Part shown: positions 17,435 through 26,633 of the stretch, piece by piece
Position numbering within the stretch: the first letter of the stretch is position 1
How the letters are laid out: the number at the start of each line of letters is the position of its first letter
Assembly (NCBI GenBank): GCA_023266335.1
Contig: JAHFQJ010000001.1
Span: 143,364-207,363, forward strand
Direction of reading: 5' to 3'
From: Burkholderiaceae bacterium
Lineage (GTDB): Bacteria; Pseudomonadota; Gammaproteobacteria; Burkholderiales; Burkholderiaceae
DNA: 64,000 nt
Translations under genes and position numbers: made by a program
Notes under the pieces: model-generated
What the model was told of the DNA's origin: nothing
Database searches by the model: none
Seen by the model: the letters and a program-made list of their open reading frames with translations, nothing else

Positions 17435-19477
17435 TCAATTAATTTTCATACCGGCAATTACCCCTAAACTTGGTTCAATTAAATGGAGGCTGTTATCATC
17501 TGATGCGGCTAAAACCATGCCTTCAGAAATTCCAAATTTCATTTGTCTTGGAGTTAAATTAGCGACTAATACTGTAAATTTTCCAATAATATCCTGCGGC
17601 TTATATGCAGATTTAATACCGGAAAAAACATTACGGTATCTGCCTTCCCCTGCGTCTAGGGTTAACTGCAGTAATTTTTTAGAACCTTCCACTTCTTTTG
17701 CATCGATAATTTTAGCCACCCTTAAATCAATTTTTGCAAAATCATCAATGGTTATATATTCGTGCTGCTTTTGATGATTATCCTGCTCAATATTTTGGCT
17801 TACTTGGCTGGTATTATTCTCTTGTAAACTTGCTTTATTTATTTCTAATAAATGATTAATTTGTGTCATTTCAATTCTTTGCATTAAATGTTTATATTCT
17901 GAAATATGATGAGAATTTTCAAACGGAAGATTAATGTTATTCCATAATAAATGGGGAATATTTAAAAATTCCTCTACTTTAGAAATTAAATTTGGTAACA
18001 CAGGTTTTAAATAAATACTGATTATCCTAAATGCTTCCAAAATTAAGCTGCAGACTTGCTGTAATGACTGCATATCATTTTGCTTTGCCATTGCCCAAGG
18101 TTTTTGTTCATCTATAAAAGAATTTACTATATCTGTAAGCTCCATAATGCGACGAATAGCTTTGTTATATTCTCTATTTTCATAAAAATTACTTATAATA
18201 TTTTCTTGGCTGCGTAAGTTATTTAATAATTCATGGTTAAAAAGTTCATTGCTTAATTTGCCTTGAAAATATTTATGTATAAACCCGCTTGCCCGGCTTG
18301 CAATATTTACATATTTTCCAACTAAATCGCTATTTACTCGATTGACAAAATCTTCTAAATTTAAGTCTATATCTTCTAAGCCTGCATTTAATTTTGCGAC
18401 AAAATAATAACGTAAATATTCAGCATTTAAGCCGGAATTAAGATAATTTCTTGCACTTATAAATGTGCCTCTTGATTTACTCATTTTTTGTCCGTCAACT
18501 GTTAAAAATCCATGAGCAAATACATTTGTCGGTGTACGTAATCCGGAGAATTTCAGCATGGCCGGCCAAAATAAAGTATGAAAATATAAAATATCTTTAC
18601 CTATAAAATGATACTGTTCTGTAGTAGAATTTGGATTAACCCATTCATCAAAATTAAGATTTTTTTCACTGCATAATTTTTTAAAGCTTGCATAATAACC
18701 AACGGGAGCATCTAACCACACATAAAAATATTTATCCTGTGTATTTGGAATACGAAATCCAAAATATGGTGCATCTCTTGATATATCCCAATCTGATAAT
18801 TCTCCGTCTACTAACCATTCTTTAAGTTTATTAATAGCTTCAGTTTGTTTTAAATTTTTAACCCATGCATTTAAAAAGTCAACGCAGCGTTTATCGGATA
18901 ATTTAAAAAAATAGTGGGTGGAATTTTTTAATATAGGTGCTGTTCCAGAAACTACAGAATATGGATTTTTTAATTCAGTAGGCAAATAAGCCGCACCGCA
19001 CGCTTCACAGTTATCACCATATTGGTCTTTAGCACTGCACTTTGGACATTCGCCCTTGATAAATCTATCCGGCAAAAACATATTTTTTACAGAATCAAAA
19101 GCTTGTTCTATAATTCTTTCTTCAATAAAACCATTTTCATGAAGTTTATTATAAATAGCTTGAGATAATTCTTCATTTTCAGGGGCATGAGTGGAATAGT
19201 ATTTATCAAATGATATATTAAAATCATCAAAATCTTGTTTATGCTCTTTCCATACTCTTTCAATCAGCTGCTCCGGCGTTATACCTTCTTTTTCAGCTCT
19301 AAGCATAATTGGCGTGCCGTGAGTATCATCTGCGCCAACGTAATATACTTCATGCTCCTGCATACGTAAAAATCTCACCCAAACATCTGTTTGAACATAT
19401 TCAACCAAATGACCAATATGAATATTGCCATTTGCATAAGGTAATGCAGATGTAACAAGAATTTTACGTTTTGACAT
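17435..19477 (-). CDS. metG: Methionyl-tRNA synthetase
   Basis: A class I synthetase that charges tRNA-Met and initiator tRNA. It has 680 residues, the long dimeric form. The HIGH motif is at residues 20-23 ([10 protein letters not shown]), a zinc-binding knuckle is in [20 protein letters not shown], and KMSKS is in [12 protein letters not shown] (~335). A linker after ~550 leads to the C-terminal tRNA-binding EMAP/Trbp111-like domain ([20 protein letters not shown], and [15 protein letters not shown]). It is convergent with the porin gene. Confidence 0.98.
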   Translation of the reverse strand: MSKRKILVTSALPYANGNIHIGHLVEYVQTDVWVRFLRMQEHEVYYVGADDTHGTPIMLRAEKEGITPEQLIERVWKEHKQDFDDFNISFDKYYSTHAPENEELSQAIYNKLHENGFIEERIIEQAFDSVKNMFLPDRFIKGECPKCSAKDQYGDNCEACGAAYLPTELKNPYSVVSGTAPILKNSTHYFFKLSDKRCVDFLNAWVKNLKQTEAINKLKEWLVDGELSDWDISRDAPYFGFRIPNTQDKYFYVWLDAPVGYYASFKKLCSEKNLNFDEWVNPNSTTEQYHFIGKDILYFHTLFWPAMLKFSGLRTPTNVFAHGFLTVDGQKMSKSRGTFISARNYLNSGLNAEYLRYYFVAKLNAGLEDIDLNLEDFVNRVNSDLVGKYVNIASRASGFIHKYFQGKLSNELFNHELLNNLRSQENIISNFYENREYNKAIRRIMELTDIVNSFIDEQKPWAMAKQNDMQSLQQVCSLILEAFRIISIYLKPVLPNLISKVEEFLNIPHLLWNNINLPFENSHHISEYKHLMQRIEMTQINHLLEINKASLQENNTSQVSQNIEQDNHQKQHEYITIDDFAKIDLRVAKIIDAKEVEGSKKLLQLTLDAGEGRYRNVFSGIKSAYKPQDIIGKFTVLVANLTPRQMKFGISEGMVLAASDDNSLHLIEPSLGVIAGMKIN

Positions 19478-19640
19478 GTTTTTTAGAGTAAGTATTATGC
19501 TAGACTTGATTATAGCTAAATTACGCTAACTTAGCCATAAATTGAAAAATACAGCAGACAAACTTCATTTGGCTTTTTCTATTATTTTTGTTGTATTTTT
19601 AAATAAGTTTTTAGCCTCATAAACATAATAAAATACACAT

Positions 19641-19691
19641 AAAAAAACACCAACAAAATGCTGGTGTTAAAAAAACTACAGAGGAGATCGA
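19641..19691 (-). ncRNA. Candidate small RNA with anti-Shine-Dalgarno motif, or yaaA terminator
   Basis: On the minus strand TCTCCTC (19681-19687) is followed by a T-run, then a hairpin AACACCA / TGGTGTT (19646-19652 with 19662-19668), then a terminal T7. The hairpin with T-run is a good intrinsic terminator and at minimum ends yaaA transcripts. The layout (anti-SD pyrimidine motif just 5' of a terminator) parallels the better-supported candidate at 26498. A weak promoter could be TTGTTA (19720-19725) with TATTAG (1998-19103 of the same line, i.e. 19698-19703), spacing 16. Confidence 0.4.
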
Positions 19692-19774
19692 AAATTACTA
19701 ATATTGATTTAACAATATTTAACAATTAACGACGTGAATAATTCTAACATACCTTTTTTTAGAATGGAAGCTTT

Positions 19775-20599
19775 TTAATTATCTTTTCTGAAAATTAAAT
19801 TATCCTGTTTAGAGTGTTCTGTAAAAAGAGAGTATCCATCTAAATTGAATTTTAGTAAATCTTGAATTGTTTTTATATTATTTTGTAAAATAAACTTAAC
19901 CATTAAGCCTCTTGCATATTTAGTTAAAAAGCTAATATTTTTGTAAATTCCATTTTTATTTTGCTCAAAATTTATTTTTATAATTTTAATATCATTGTTA
20001 ATCAATTTTTTAGTATTAATTACTTTAAAATATTCATCAGATGCTAAATTAATAATTATTCTTGAATGGCTTTTATATTCAGACATTTCTTCAGTGATAT
20101 AGTCTGTTTGTGCATCACCCCAAAATGTATATAAATTAGGGTTTTGACTTTTATCAAACTCTAATTTTGTACCCATTTCTAAACGGTAAGGCTGTACATG
20201 ATCCAGAGGTTTTAATATGCCGTATAATCCGGAGAGTATTCTTAAGTGTTTCTGCGCTTTGATAATTTGTTCAGATGTTAGAGTTAAAGCATCAATTCCT
20301 TCATACACATCGCCATTAAACATAAATAAGGCAGGCTTATTATTAAAATATGATTCATGATTTTTACTCCAGATTTGAAATCTTTCAAAATTCAATTCAG
20401 CTAAATCAGCAGAGATATTCATAATTCCTGATAGCATTAACGGGCTACATTTTTTTAATATATCAATTAAAATTTCAGATTTATCTAAAAATTTTGGAAA
20501 TGAAATAAGGTTATTCTCAAAATTTATTTTTTTTGGATTTATAAGAGACTGTATTGGCTCTATATTAAGTTTTTTAGCTGGAGATATAAGAATTAACAT
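19775..20599 (-). CDS. yaaA: YaaA family (UPF0246) peroxide-stress protein
   Basis: A 274-residue cytoplasmic protein of the YaaA/DUF328 family. In E. coli YaaA limits intracellular free iron and DNA damage during hydrogen-peroxide stress, and the fold binds DNA. Family signatures are the start MLILISPAKKLN, PALFMFNGDVYEGIDA, LRILSGLYGILKPLDHVQPY RLEMG, and the C-terminal KYARGLMVKFIL. It is followed by an intrinsic terminator within ~110 bp. It stands alone between metG and an orphan gene. Confidence 0.92.
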   Translation of the reverse strand: MLILISPAKKLNIEPIQSLINPKKINFENNLISFPKFLDKSEILIDILKKCSPLMLSGIMNISADLAELNFERFQIWSKNHESYFNNKPALFMFNGDVYEGIDALTLTSEQIIKAQKHLRILSGLYGILKPLDHVQPYRLEMGTKLEFDKSQNPNLYTFWGDAQTDYITEEMSEYKSHSRIIINLASDEYFKVINTKKLINNDIKIIKINFEQNKNGIYKNISFLTKYARGLMVKFILQNNIKTIQDLLKFNLDGYSLFTEHSKQDNLIFRKDN

Positions 20600-20841
20600 T
20601 ATAATTTTAGATTGTTATTTAGATTTTTGAAATATACCAATTTAGTAAGCCTAATACTTTAGCTTTTTAATTTATGGCAGACATTGAAACTAGCATCAGC
20701 ATAAACTAAGTTGATATAATAGGGTATGTGTTAAAACAATATAATTTCATATTTATGATATATTTGAGTAACTATAATAGTTTTATATTCTATATTATTT
20801 TAGCAAAAAATTAAATTGATATTAAAATAAAATGGAAATAT

Positions 20842-21228
20842 ATGACCAATATCACAATACAACCGCAGTTAAGCAGGAATGATGTGGTGTCTGGAGTTTC
20901 TTTAGTCTATAAAGGAACTGGGAAAAAAAAGCTGATACCTGTCCGTTTGTCAGGCTCTATAGAAGATAGGATAAGCAATAGAGCTTTCTATACACCTGGC
21001 TCTAGCATTATTTTGGTAAAACATGGAGATAAAATCTGCAACACATTAGATTTATCTGTACCTCTTACTATGGAAAAATCTTTCAATAGAGAAGTTCAAG
21101 AGGTTGAAATAGTGGCTCATATATCTCATTGGGAGTCATCAATTCATATTGTGGTATGGGCTGAAAATTGCAGTGATTCACATGATACCAGCAAAATAAG
21201 TAGTATTCAAGACCTTAAATTGTTTTAA
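20842..21228 (+). CDS. Small orphan protein, unrecognised
   Basis: A 128-residue protein without signal peptide or membrane helix, rich in beta-type hydrophobic strands (for example REVQEVEIVAHISHWESSIH and IVVWAENC). It has a GGAA ribosome-binding site a few bases upstream of the ATG. I recognise no family. The start MTNITI resembles the start MTDLSI of the other small orphan at 43599-44045; a weak IPV/IPL alignment also exists, but homology is not established. It is convergent with ftsA (10-bp gap). Confidence 0.6.
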   Translation: MTNITIQPQLSRNDVVSGVSLVYKGTGKKKLIPVRLSGSIEDRISNRAFYTPGSSIILVKHGDKICNTLDLSVPLTMEKSFNREVQEVEIVAHISHWESSIHIVVWAENCSDSHDTSKISSIQDLKLF

Positions 21229-21238
21229 TTTAAAAAAT

Positions 21239-22483
21239 CTAAAAACTTCCAATCAGCCAATTCCAAGCTTTTTTAGCAGCCTGCATTACAGGTTTATTTT
21301 TGTGTTTATGATTAAAATTGTGCTCTACTTCTTGATAAGCATTTTGCAGTATGCCAATACAGCTGGAATATTTAGGGTCAGTTACTACATCACGTAAAGA
21401 CCCATGATAATTTGGCATGCCAATTCTACAGTTTTTACGTAAAACACTATTGGCTAAATCTAAAAATCCATTAATGTTAACGCTTCCTCCAGTAAATACA
21501 AAACCAGAAGCAATTACATGCTCATAGCCTGATTTTTTTAATACATCTAAAATTAAGCGGAATAACTCATCTAATCTTGGCTCAATAACTGCTGCTAACA
21601 ACTGTCTGGAAATTTTTTTATAGCCTCCGCCGACATCATGTACTTGAATATGCTCGCTTGGGTTGACTAAACGCTGTCTAGCAACTCCATATTTAATTTT
21701 TATTTCTTCTGCTTCAGTTGTTGGAATACGTAAAGCCATAGAAATATCATTAGTAATTTGGTCACCAGCTATTGGCAAAACTTCAATATGACGAATATTA
21801 CCTTTATAACAAACCACTATATCAGTAGTACCAGCACCAATATCTACTAATACCACGCCAAGCTCTTTTTCATCTTTGCCTAAAACAGACAAACTTGAGG
21901 CAAAAGGATTAACGACTAATTTATTTGATTCTAAACCGCATCTCCTTGCACACTTTATTACATTCTGGCTTGCAGTTATACTTGTTGCAACTAAATGGAC
22001 TTTTAGCTCTAAGCGAACTCCTGTCATACCAATTGGATCTTTAATATCTTCTTGATTATCGACACTAAATTCCTGCATGAAAGTGTGAACTAACTGCTGC
22101 TCATTTGCTAATTTAACTGCTCTTGCGCTTTCTATAGCACGACCTACATCATCACCAGAAACCTCTTGATTTTTTACTGCCACTGCACCATGAGAATTAA
22201 TTCCAACTACATGGTAACCTGATAAACCAATGTCTATATTGCCAATTTTAACTTGTGAAATTGATTGTAGTTCTTGAACAGCTTTTTGAATTGCCTGCAC
22301 GGTTTTTTGTATATCTACAACCATACCTTTTTTAATGCCGTCACAGCTTGCCTGACCAATTGCTGATATATTAAAACTCTGTTCATCTGCGTATGCGAGC
22401 ATAGCTACAACTTTAGATGTACCAATATCTAAAGCAACAATTGGTTTTTTATTATCAACAAGGGAAGATACAGGGCGGTTCAT
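21239..22483 (-). CDS. ftsA: Cell division protein FtsA
   Basis: An actin-like ATPase that tethers FtsZ filaments to the membrane. It has 414 residues. Motifs are the phosphate-1 loop VALDIGTSKVVAMLA (residues ~16-30), phosphate-2 VVLVDIGAGTTDIVV (~213) and the adenosine motif ASGFVFTGGSVNING (~330). The C-terminal amphipathic membrane-targeting helix is AAKKAWNWLIGSF. In most bacteria ftsA lies between ftsQ and ftsZ in the dcw cluster. Here ctaD is upstream and a convergent orphan is downstream, so the cluster has been broken. Confidence 0.96.
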   Translation of the reverse strand: MNRPVSSLVDNKKPIVALDIGTSKVVAMLAYADEQSFNISAIGQASCDGIKKGMVVDIQKTVQAIQKAVQELQSISQVKIGNIDIGLSGYHVVGINSHGAVAVKNQEVSGDDVGRAIESARAVKLANEQQLVHTFMQEFSVDNQEDIKDPIGMTGVRLELKVHLVATSITASQNVIKCARRCGLESNKLVVNPFASSLSVLGKDEKELGVVLVDIGAGTTDIVVCYKGNIRHIEVLPIAGDQITNDISMALRIPTTEAEEIKIKYGVARQRLVNPSEHIQVHDVGGGYKKISRQLLAAVIEPRLDELFRLILDVLKKSGYEHVIASGFVFTGGSVNINGFLDLANSVLRKNCRIGMPNYHGSLRDVVTDPKYSSCIGILQNAYQEVEHNFNHKHKNKPVMQAAKKAWNWLIGSF

Positions 22484-22614
22484 GCTGGTTATAGTTGTAA
22501 ATAAACGTATGCCCTATTATATATGATGTAAATATTAATGTGAAGTTTATTATTGAAAATGGTGGTTATATTTTATATATACTCATCATATCACTCAACA
22601 GATAAGTTCTAAAC

Positions 22615-22635
22615 AATCTGCATTAATGCAGGATT
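22615..22635. other. Palindrome downstream of ctaD
   Basis: CTGCATTAATGCAG (22618-22631) is a perfect 14-bp palindrome, extended on both sides by AAT/ATT, 27 bases past the ctaD stop. It may be a weak terminator on the minus strand or a protein-binding site upstream of ftsA. Confidence 0.4.
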
Positions 22636-22661
22636 AAGGCAGGCTGTTTAACTTAAATATA

Positions 22662-24242
22662 TTATTCTACTTTTGGTGGAACTTCAAAAGTATGAAATGG
22701 AGCAGGAGAGGGTACAGTCCACTCTAAGCCTTCAGCACCTTCCCATGGTTTTGCTGGAGCTGGAATCCCTTTTTTAAAAGTCCAAGCTTTAATAGCAGTC
22801 CATAAAAAAATTAATTGGCTAAATCCGAACCAAAATGCACCAATCGTTGCAATTGCATGGAAATCAGCAAATTGTAGTGCATAGTCAGCATATCTGCGCG
22901 GCATACCTGCTAAACCTAAAAAATGCATTGGGAAGAATGTTACATTAAATGAAATCATACTTGACCAAAAATGTAATTTTCCTAATTTTTCATCATACAT
23001 AACACCTGACCATTTTGGTAGCCAATAATAAGCACCTGCAAATAATGAAAATAAAGAACCAGCAACTAATACATAATGAAAATGTGCAACCACGTAATAT
23101 GTATCTTGTAGTTGAATATCAACGGGTGCTATAGAGCAAACTATTCCGGTAAATCCGCCGAATGTAAATACAAATATAAAGCCCACAGCAAATAACATTG
23201 GCGTTTCAAATGTCATTGAACCACGCCACATTGTTGCAAGCCAGTTAAATATCTTGACACCCGTAGGTACAGCAATTAGCATTGTTGCATACATGAAAAA
23301 TAGTTGCCCTGTTACAGGCATACCTGTAGCAAACATATGGTGCGCCCACACTATAAAAGATAAAATAGCTATTGACGATGTTGCATACACCATTGAACTA
23401 TAGCCAAATAATTGTTTACGTGAGAATGTGCTTATTACATGCGATACGATACCGAAAGCTGGTAATATCATAATATATACTTCCGGATGCCCAAAGAACC
23501 AGAAAATATGCTGATACATAACAGGGTCACCTCCGCCGGCAGCATTAAAAAAACTGGTGCCAAAATGCCTATCAGTTAAAATCATAGTAATTGCACCTGC
23601 TAATACAGGCATAACCGCAATTAAAAGATATGCAGTAACTAGCCATGTCCAGCAGAACATAGGCATTTTCATTAATGTCATACCTGGTGCCCGCATATTC
23701 AATATAGTAACAATAATGTTGATTGCACCCATAATTGAACTAGCACCTAAAATATGCATAGCAAAAATTGCAATATCCATGCCTTTACCCATTTGAATAG
23801 ATAAAGGGGCATATAAAGTCCAGCCGGCAGCTGTAGCTCCGCCTTCAACAAAAAAAGACCCAGATAGCATTAATGCTGCAGGTATCATCAGCCAAAAACT
23901 GAAGTTATTCATTCTTGCAAATGCCATATCTGAAGCACCAATTTGTAATGGTATCATCCAGTTAGCAAATCCGACAAATGCAGGCATAATAGCCCCAAAT
24001 ACCATTATGATTCCATGCATAGTTGTCAATTGATTGAAAAACTCCGGCTTAAAAAACTGAAGACCAGGCTGAAATAGCTCAGTTCTTAGCATTAAAGCTA
24101 AGATACCGCCTTCTAATAACATCACAAAAGAAAAAATTAAATATAAAGTACCAATATCTTTATGATTAGTTGCCATAAACCAGCGCTTAAAGCCAGTTGG
24201 CATATCATGATGATGCTCATCAGTATGTGTATGATTTACCAT
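22662..24242 (-). CDS. ctaD: Cytochrome c oxidase subunit I (aa3 type)
   Basis: The catalytic subunit of aa3-type cytochrome c oxidase, carrying heme a, heme a3 and CuB in the inner membrane. It has 526 residues with about 12 membrane helices. Visible are TTMHGIIMVFGAIMP (heme a ligand His), FWFFGHPEVYIMILPAFG (CuB His and the cross-linked Tyr, proton channel Glu), VWAHHMFATGMP (CuB His pair) and YYVVAHFHYVLVAG (heme a3 and a ligands). It follows ctaC by 21 bases. The usual assembly factor ctaG and subunit III gene do not follow; ftsA does. Confidence 0.98.
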   Translation of the reverse strand: MVNHTHTDEHHHDMPTGFKRWFMATNHKDIGTLYLIFSFVMLLEGGILALMLRTELFQPGLQFFKPEFFNQLTTMHGIIMVFGAIMPAFVGFANWMIPLQIGASDMAFARMNNFSFWLMIPAALMLSGSFFVEGGATAAGWTLYAPLSIQMGKGMDIAIFAMHILGASSIMGAINIIVTILNMRAPGMTLMKMPMFCWTWLVTAYLLIAVMPVLAGAITMILTDRHFGTSFFNAAGGGDPVMYQHIFWFFGHPEVYIMILPAFGIVSHVISTFSRKQLFGYSSMVYATSSIAILSFIVWAHHMFATGMPVTGQLFFMYATMLIAVPTGVKIFNWLATMWRGSMTFETPMLFAVGFIFVFTFGGFTGIVCSIAPVDIQLQDTYYVVAHFHYVLVAGSLFSLFAGAYYWLPKWSGVMYDEKLGKLHFWSSMISFNVTFFPMHFLGLAGMPRRYADYALQFADFHAIATIGAFWFGFSQLIFLWTAIKAWTFKKGIPAPAKPWEGAEGLEWTVPSPAPFHTFEVPPKVE

Positions 24243-24263
24243 ATCTCACCTCACCCTCATTGA

Positions 24264-25442
24264 TTATTGTGGAAATTCACCATTTCTAGCTTTTACAAAT
24301 TCGGCTGGCTGAACAATTTGTCCAGTTTTATTAGACCAAGAATTTTTGGTATATGTGACTACTGCTGCTAAGTCAGTGTCAGATAATTGAGTCCATTTTG
24401 GCATTCCGCCCCTTCCCTCTAATACTACATGCATTTGTTCTTTTTTATCACTATTAACTACTTTGGAGCCGTCCAAAGCTGGAATACCGCCTCCACCGCT
24501 GCCATTTGGCTGATGACATACAGCACAATTTGAATGATAAATCTTTTCGCCCCGTACTTTTAATTCATCTAAATTATATACTTTGTTTGGATCATCAGCT
24601 TTAGCTTTAATTTCTTTTTGTTTAGCTTCTACCCATGCTGCATAATCTTTTTCGCTTTTTACTTCAACTACAATTGGCATAAATGCATGTTCTTTACCGC
24701 ATAATTCTGCACATTGACCGCGGTAAATACCAATTTTTTCAGCTTTAAACCATGTATCTCTTACCATACCCGGAATTGCATCTTGTTTTACGCCAAAAGC
24801 CGGCACCATCCATGCATGAATAACATCTTGTGCCGTGGTAACTATACGGATTTTTTTATTTACAGGCACTACCAATGAATTATCAACTTCCATAAGATAA
24901 GTGTTAGATTTTGGTGCTAAATTATTAATTTGCTCTCTCGGTGTTGAAAGAGTAGATAAGAATTTAATGCCTTCTCCTTCGCCTTTTATATAATCATAAC
25001 CCCACTTCCATTGATAACCTGTAGCTTTAATTGTAATATCTGCATTTGATGTATCCTTCATTGCAACTACAGTTTTGGTAGCAGGCAGAGCCATTGCGAT
25101 AACTATGATAAATGGAACTATAGTCCAAATTATTTCAACAGTTGTACTTTCATGAAAATTAGCTGGCTTTGAACCTTTAGATTTTCTATGTTTGATGATT
25201 GAGTAGAACATTACTCCAAACACGGCGATAAATACTGCTAAACAAACCAGCATTACAATAACATGCAAGTTCTCAATTTGATGAGCAATTTGTGTAACTG
25301 GTTTATGTAGATTAAGCTGTCTGACAGCAGGTCCGCCCAGCATATCTGTGACTGCTTGTTCAGCAAAAGAGTTGCTTATATTAAGAACAGTACAAATAAG
25401 ACTTAATATCTTTGCTAATTGGAAAATGGGAGATTTTTTCAT
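24264..25442 (-). CDS. ctaC: Cytochrome c oxidase subunit II with fused cytochrome c domain
   Basis: Subunit II binds the CuA centre that takes electrons from cytochrome c. It has 392 residues: a signal peptide, two membrane helices (~57-80 and ~103-122), a cupredoxin domain with CuA ligands C244, C248, H252 and M255 (CAELCGKEHAFM), and a C-terminal class I cytochrome c domain with C306, C309, H310 (CAVCHQPNG) and the axial Met in GGMPKW. The fused heme domain is common in betaproteobacteria. It is upstream of ctaD, and the pair forms an operon read on the minus strand. Confidence 0.97.
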   Translation of the reverse strand: MKKSPIFQLAKILSLICTVLNISNSFAEQAVTDMLGGPAVRQLNLHKPVTQIAHQIENLHVIVMLVCLAVFIAVFGVMFYSIIKHRKSKGSKPANFHESTTVEIIWTIVPFIIVIAMALPATKTVVAMKDTSNADITIKATGYQWKWGYDYIKGEGEGIKFLSTLSTPREQINNLAPKSNTYLMEVDNSLVVPVNKKIRIVTTAQDVIHAWMVPAFGVKQDAIPGMVRDTWFKAEKIGIYRGQCAELCGKEHAFMPIVVEVKSEKDYAAWVEAKQKEIKAKADDPNKVYNLDELKVRGEKIYHSNCAVCHQPNGSGGGGIPALDGSKVVNSDKKEQMHVVLEGRGGMPKWTQLSDTDLAAVVTYTKNSWSNKTGQIVQPAEFVKARNGEFPQ

Positions 25443-25669
25443 TATTTAAGTAGTATAAAATTAATTTTTTGACAATGATTGAATACGAGCTATACGTTTG
25501 ATTTTGATTGCTCTATATCACAATATTCATCATCAAGTCCAATCAATACCCGCAAAATTTATATCTAGGATTGTAGATAAGCCATAAGTCTATGTTCAGA
25601 ATTATTTTATTTAAATCATTACTGTATATAACAGCGTTGTTATACATAGACTACCTTTATATTCAAATT

Positions 25670-25691
25670 ATTGCATGCAAAAGCATGCAAT
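25670..25691 (-). terminator. Hairpin downstream of rplU-rpmA
   Basis: ATTGCATGC (25670-25678) and GCATGCAAT (25683-25691) form a perfect 9-bp stem with an AAAA/TTTT loop, seven bases past the rpmA stop. On the minus strand it is followed by the T-containing AATTTG, so it is a plausible but not strong terminator. Confidence 0.6.
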
Positions 25692-25698
25692 CTTTAAA

Positions 25699-25956
25699 TT
25701 ATACTACGGCCACAATAGAAATGACTGATTTACCATTGCGTCTTGCAAATAACACTTTTCCATCTATTTTTGCAAATAAAGTGTGGTCTTTTCCTGTGCC
25801 AACTGTGTTATCTGCACTATGTACTCTAGTACCGCGCTGACGTATAATAATTGAACCAGCTGATACAAACTCACCGCCGGAAGCTTTTACACCTAAACGT
25901 TTTGAGTGTGAATCACGACCATTCCGCGTTGAGCCGCCGCCTTTTTTCGATGCCAT
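25699..25956 (-). CDS. rpmA: 50S ribosomal protein L27
   Basis: An 85-residue L27 with the diagnostic N-terminus [20 protein letters not shown] and the motif [19 protein letters not shown]. It lies 13 bases downstream of rplU on the same strand. In most Proteobacteria obgE follows; here a hairpin and then ctaC follow, so the obgE linkage has been lost. Confidence 0.97.
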   Translation of the reverse strand: MASKKGGGSTRNGRDSHSKRLGVKASGGEFVSAGSIIIRQRGTRVHSADNTVGTGKDHTLFAKIDGKVLFARRNGKSVISIVAVV

Positions 25957-25969
25957 ATCTTACTCCTAA

Positions 25970-26284
25970 TTAACCTTCAATTTCTGTAATCTGCAATTCA
26001 GTATATTTTTGACGATGCCCTTGACGTTTTTGATAGTGTTTACGTCTGCGCATTTTAAAAATGCGTATTTTATCATGTTTACCTTGTGTTAAAACACTAG
26101 CTTTTACGGTTGCACCAGAAACTAACGGAGTACCAACGCGTATAGAACCATCACTAGCAGAAACTGCTAAAACTTGATCCAAAACAACTTCAGCACCCAC
26201 ATCCGCCAGTATCTGTTCTATTTTTATTTTTTCGCCGATAGCAACACGATATTGTTTGCCGCCGGTTTTTATAACTGCGTACAT
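25970..26284 (-). CDS. rplU: 50S ribosomal protein L21
   Basis: A 104-residue L21, starting [20 protein letters not shown] and containing the C-terminal family signature [20 protein letters not shown]. It is the first gene of the rplU-rpmA pair. The start is fixed by conservation. Confidence 0.97.
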   Translation of the reverse strand: MYAVIKTGGKQYRVAIGEKIKIEQILADVGAEVVLDQVLAVSASDGSIRVGTPLVSGATVKASVLTQGKHDKIRIFKMRRRKHYQKRQGHRQKYTELQITEIEG

Positions 26285-26497
26285 GGATTTCCTTTAAAAA
26301 ACTAACCTAGAATGGCTTAATAATTCAATTTATAATCATAATCAGCCAATGCAGGATTTTATCATATCTTAAATATTTTGTATAGTTTATATATAAAAAT
26401 GCACTAGTAAAAAGCGTAATACGTGTATTGAATGAAGTGCAGTAATGAATAAAATAACAGAGGCGGCAGGAAGTAAACAGCAGTTACCTATGAACAT

Positions 26498-26562
26498 AAA
26501 AAAATCCCAAAATATACATTCTGGGATATAAATCCATCATATAAATGATGGAGGAGACAAAC
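26498..26562 (-). ncRNA. Candidate ~65-nt small RNA with anti-Shine-Dalgarno motif
   Basis: In the 349-bp gap between lpxL and rplU, the minus strand has a near-consensus promoter (26569-26597) followed by GTTTGTCTCCTCC at the predicted 5' end, a first hairpin CCATCAT-TTAT-ATGATGG (26534-26551), and a terminator hairpin ATCCCA / TGGGAT (26504-26527) with a T7 run (26498-26504). The CTCCTCC stretch is complementary to ribosome-binding sites, and it partly overlaps the first stem. This organisation resembles short anti-SD regulatory RNAs known from betaproteobacteria; that assignment is inference. The remaining left part of the gap (26285-26497) contains a short degenerate match to family A repeats (GGCGGCAGGAA, 26461-26471). 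Confidence 0.6.
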
Positions 26563-26568
26563 AATATC

Positions 26569-26597
26569 ATTGTATGATATTTTTTATTGCTTGTCAA
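26569..26597 (-). promoter_or_regulatory. Near-consensus sigma-70 promoter of the candidate small RNA
   Basis: On the minus strand TTGACA (26592-26597) and TACAAT (26569-26574) are separated by exactly 17 bp; transcription should begin near 26562. It lies after the lpxL stop and there is no coding gene downstream until past the terminator. The same bases form a palindrome, AATATCAT-TGT-ATGATATT (26563-26581), followed by T6 on the plus strand, so a plus-strand terminator is possible as well. Confidence 0.65.
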
Positions 26598-26633
26598 TAT
26601 TTTATTTATTTTTTATTAAAAATAATTTTTTGT

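Noticed and set aside
24264-25442. Long ctaC with a C-terminal cytochrome domain as a novel fusion
   Set aside because: Fusion of subunit II with a class I cytochrome c is well known in betaproteobacterial and other caa3/aa3-type oxidases.
25592-25840. An 82-codon plus-strand frame overlapping rpmA
   Set aside because: Most of it is antisense to a highly conserved ribosomal protein gene, and the non-overlapping part contains the rpmA terminator.
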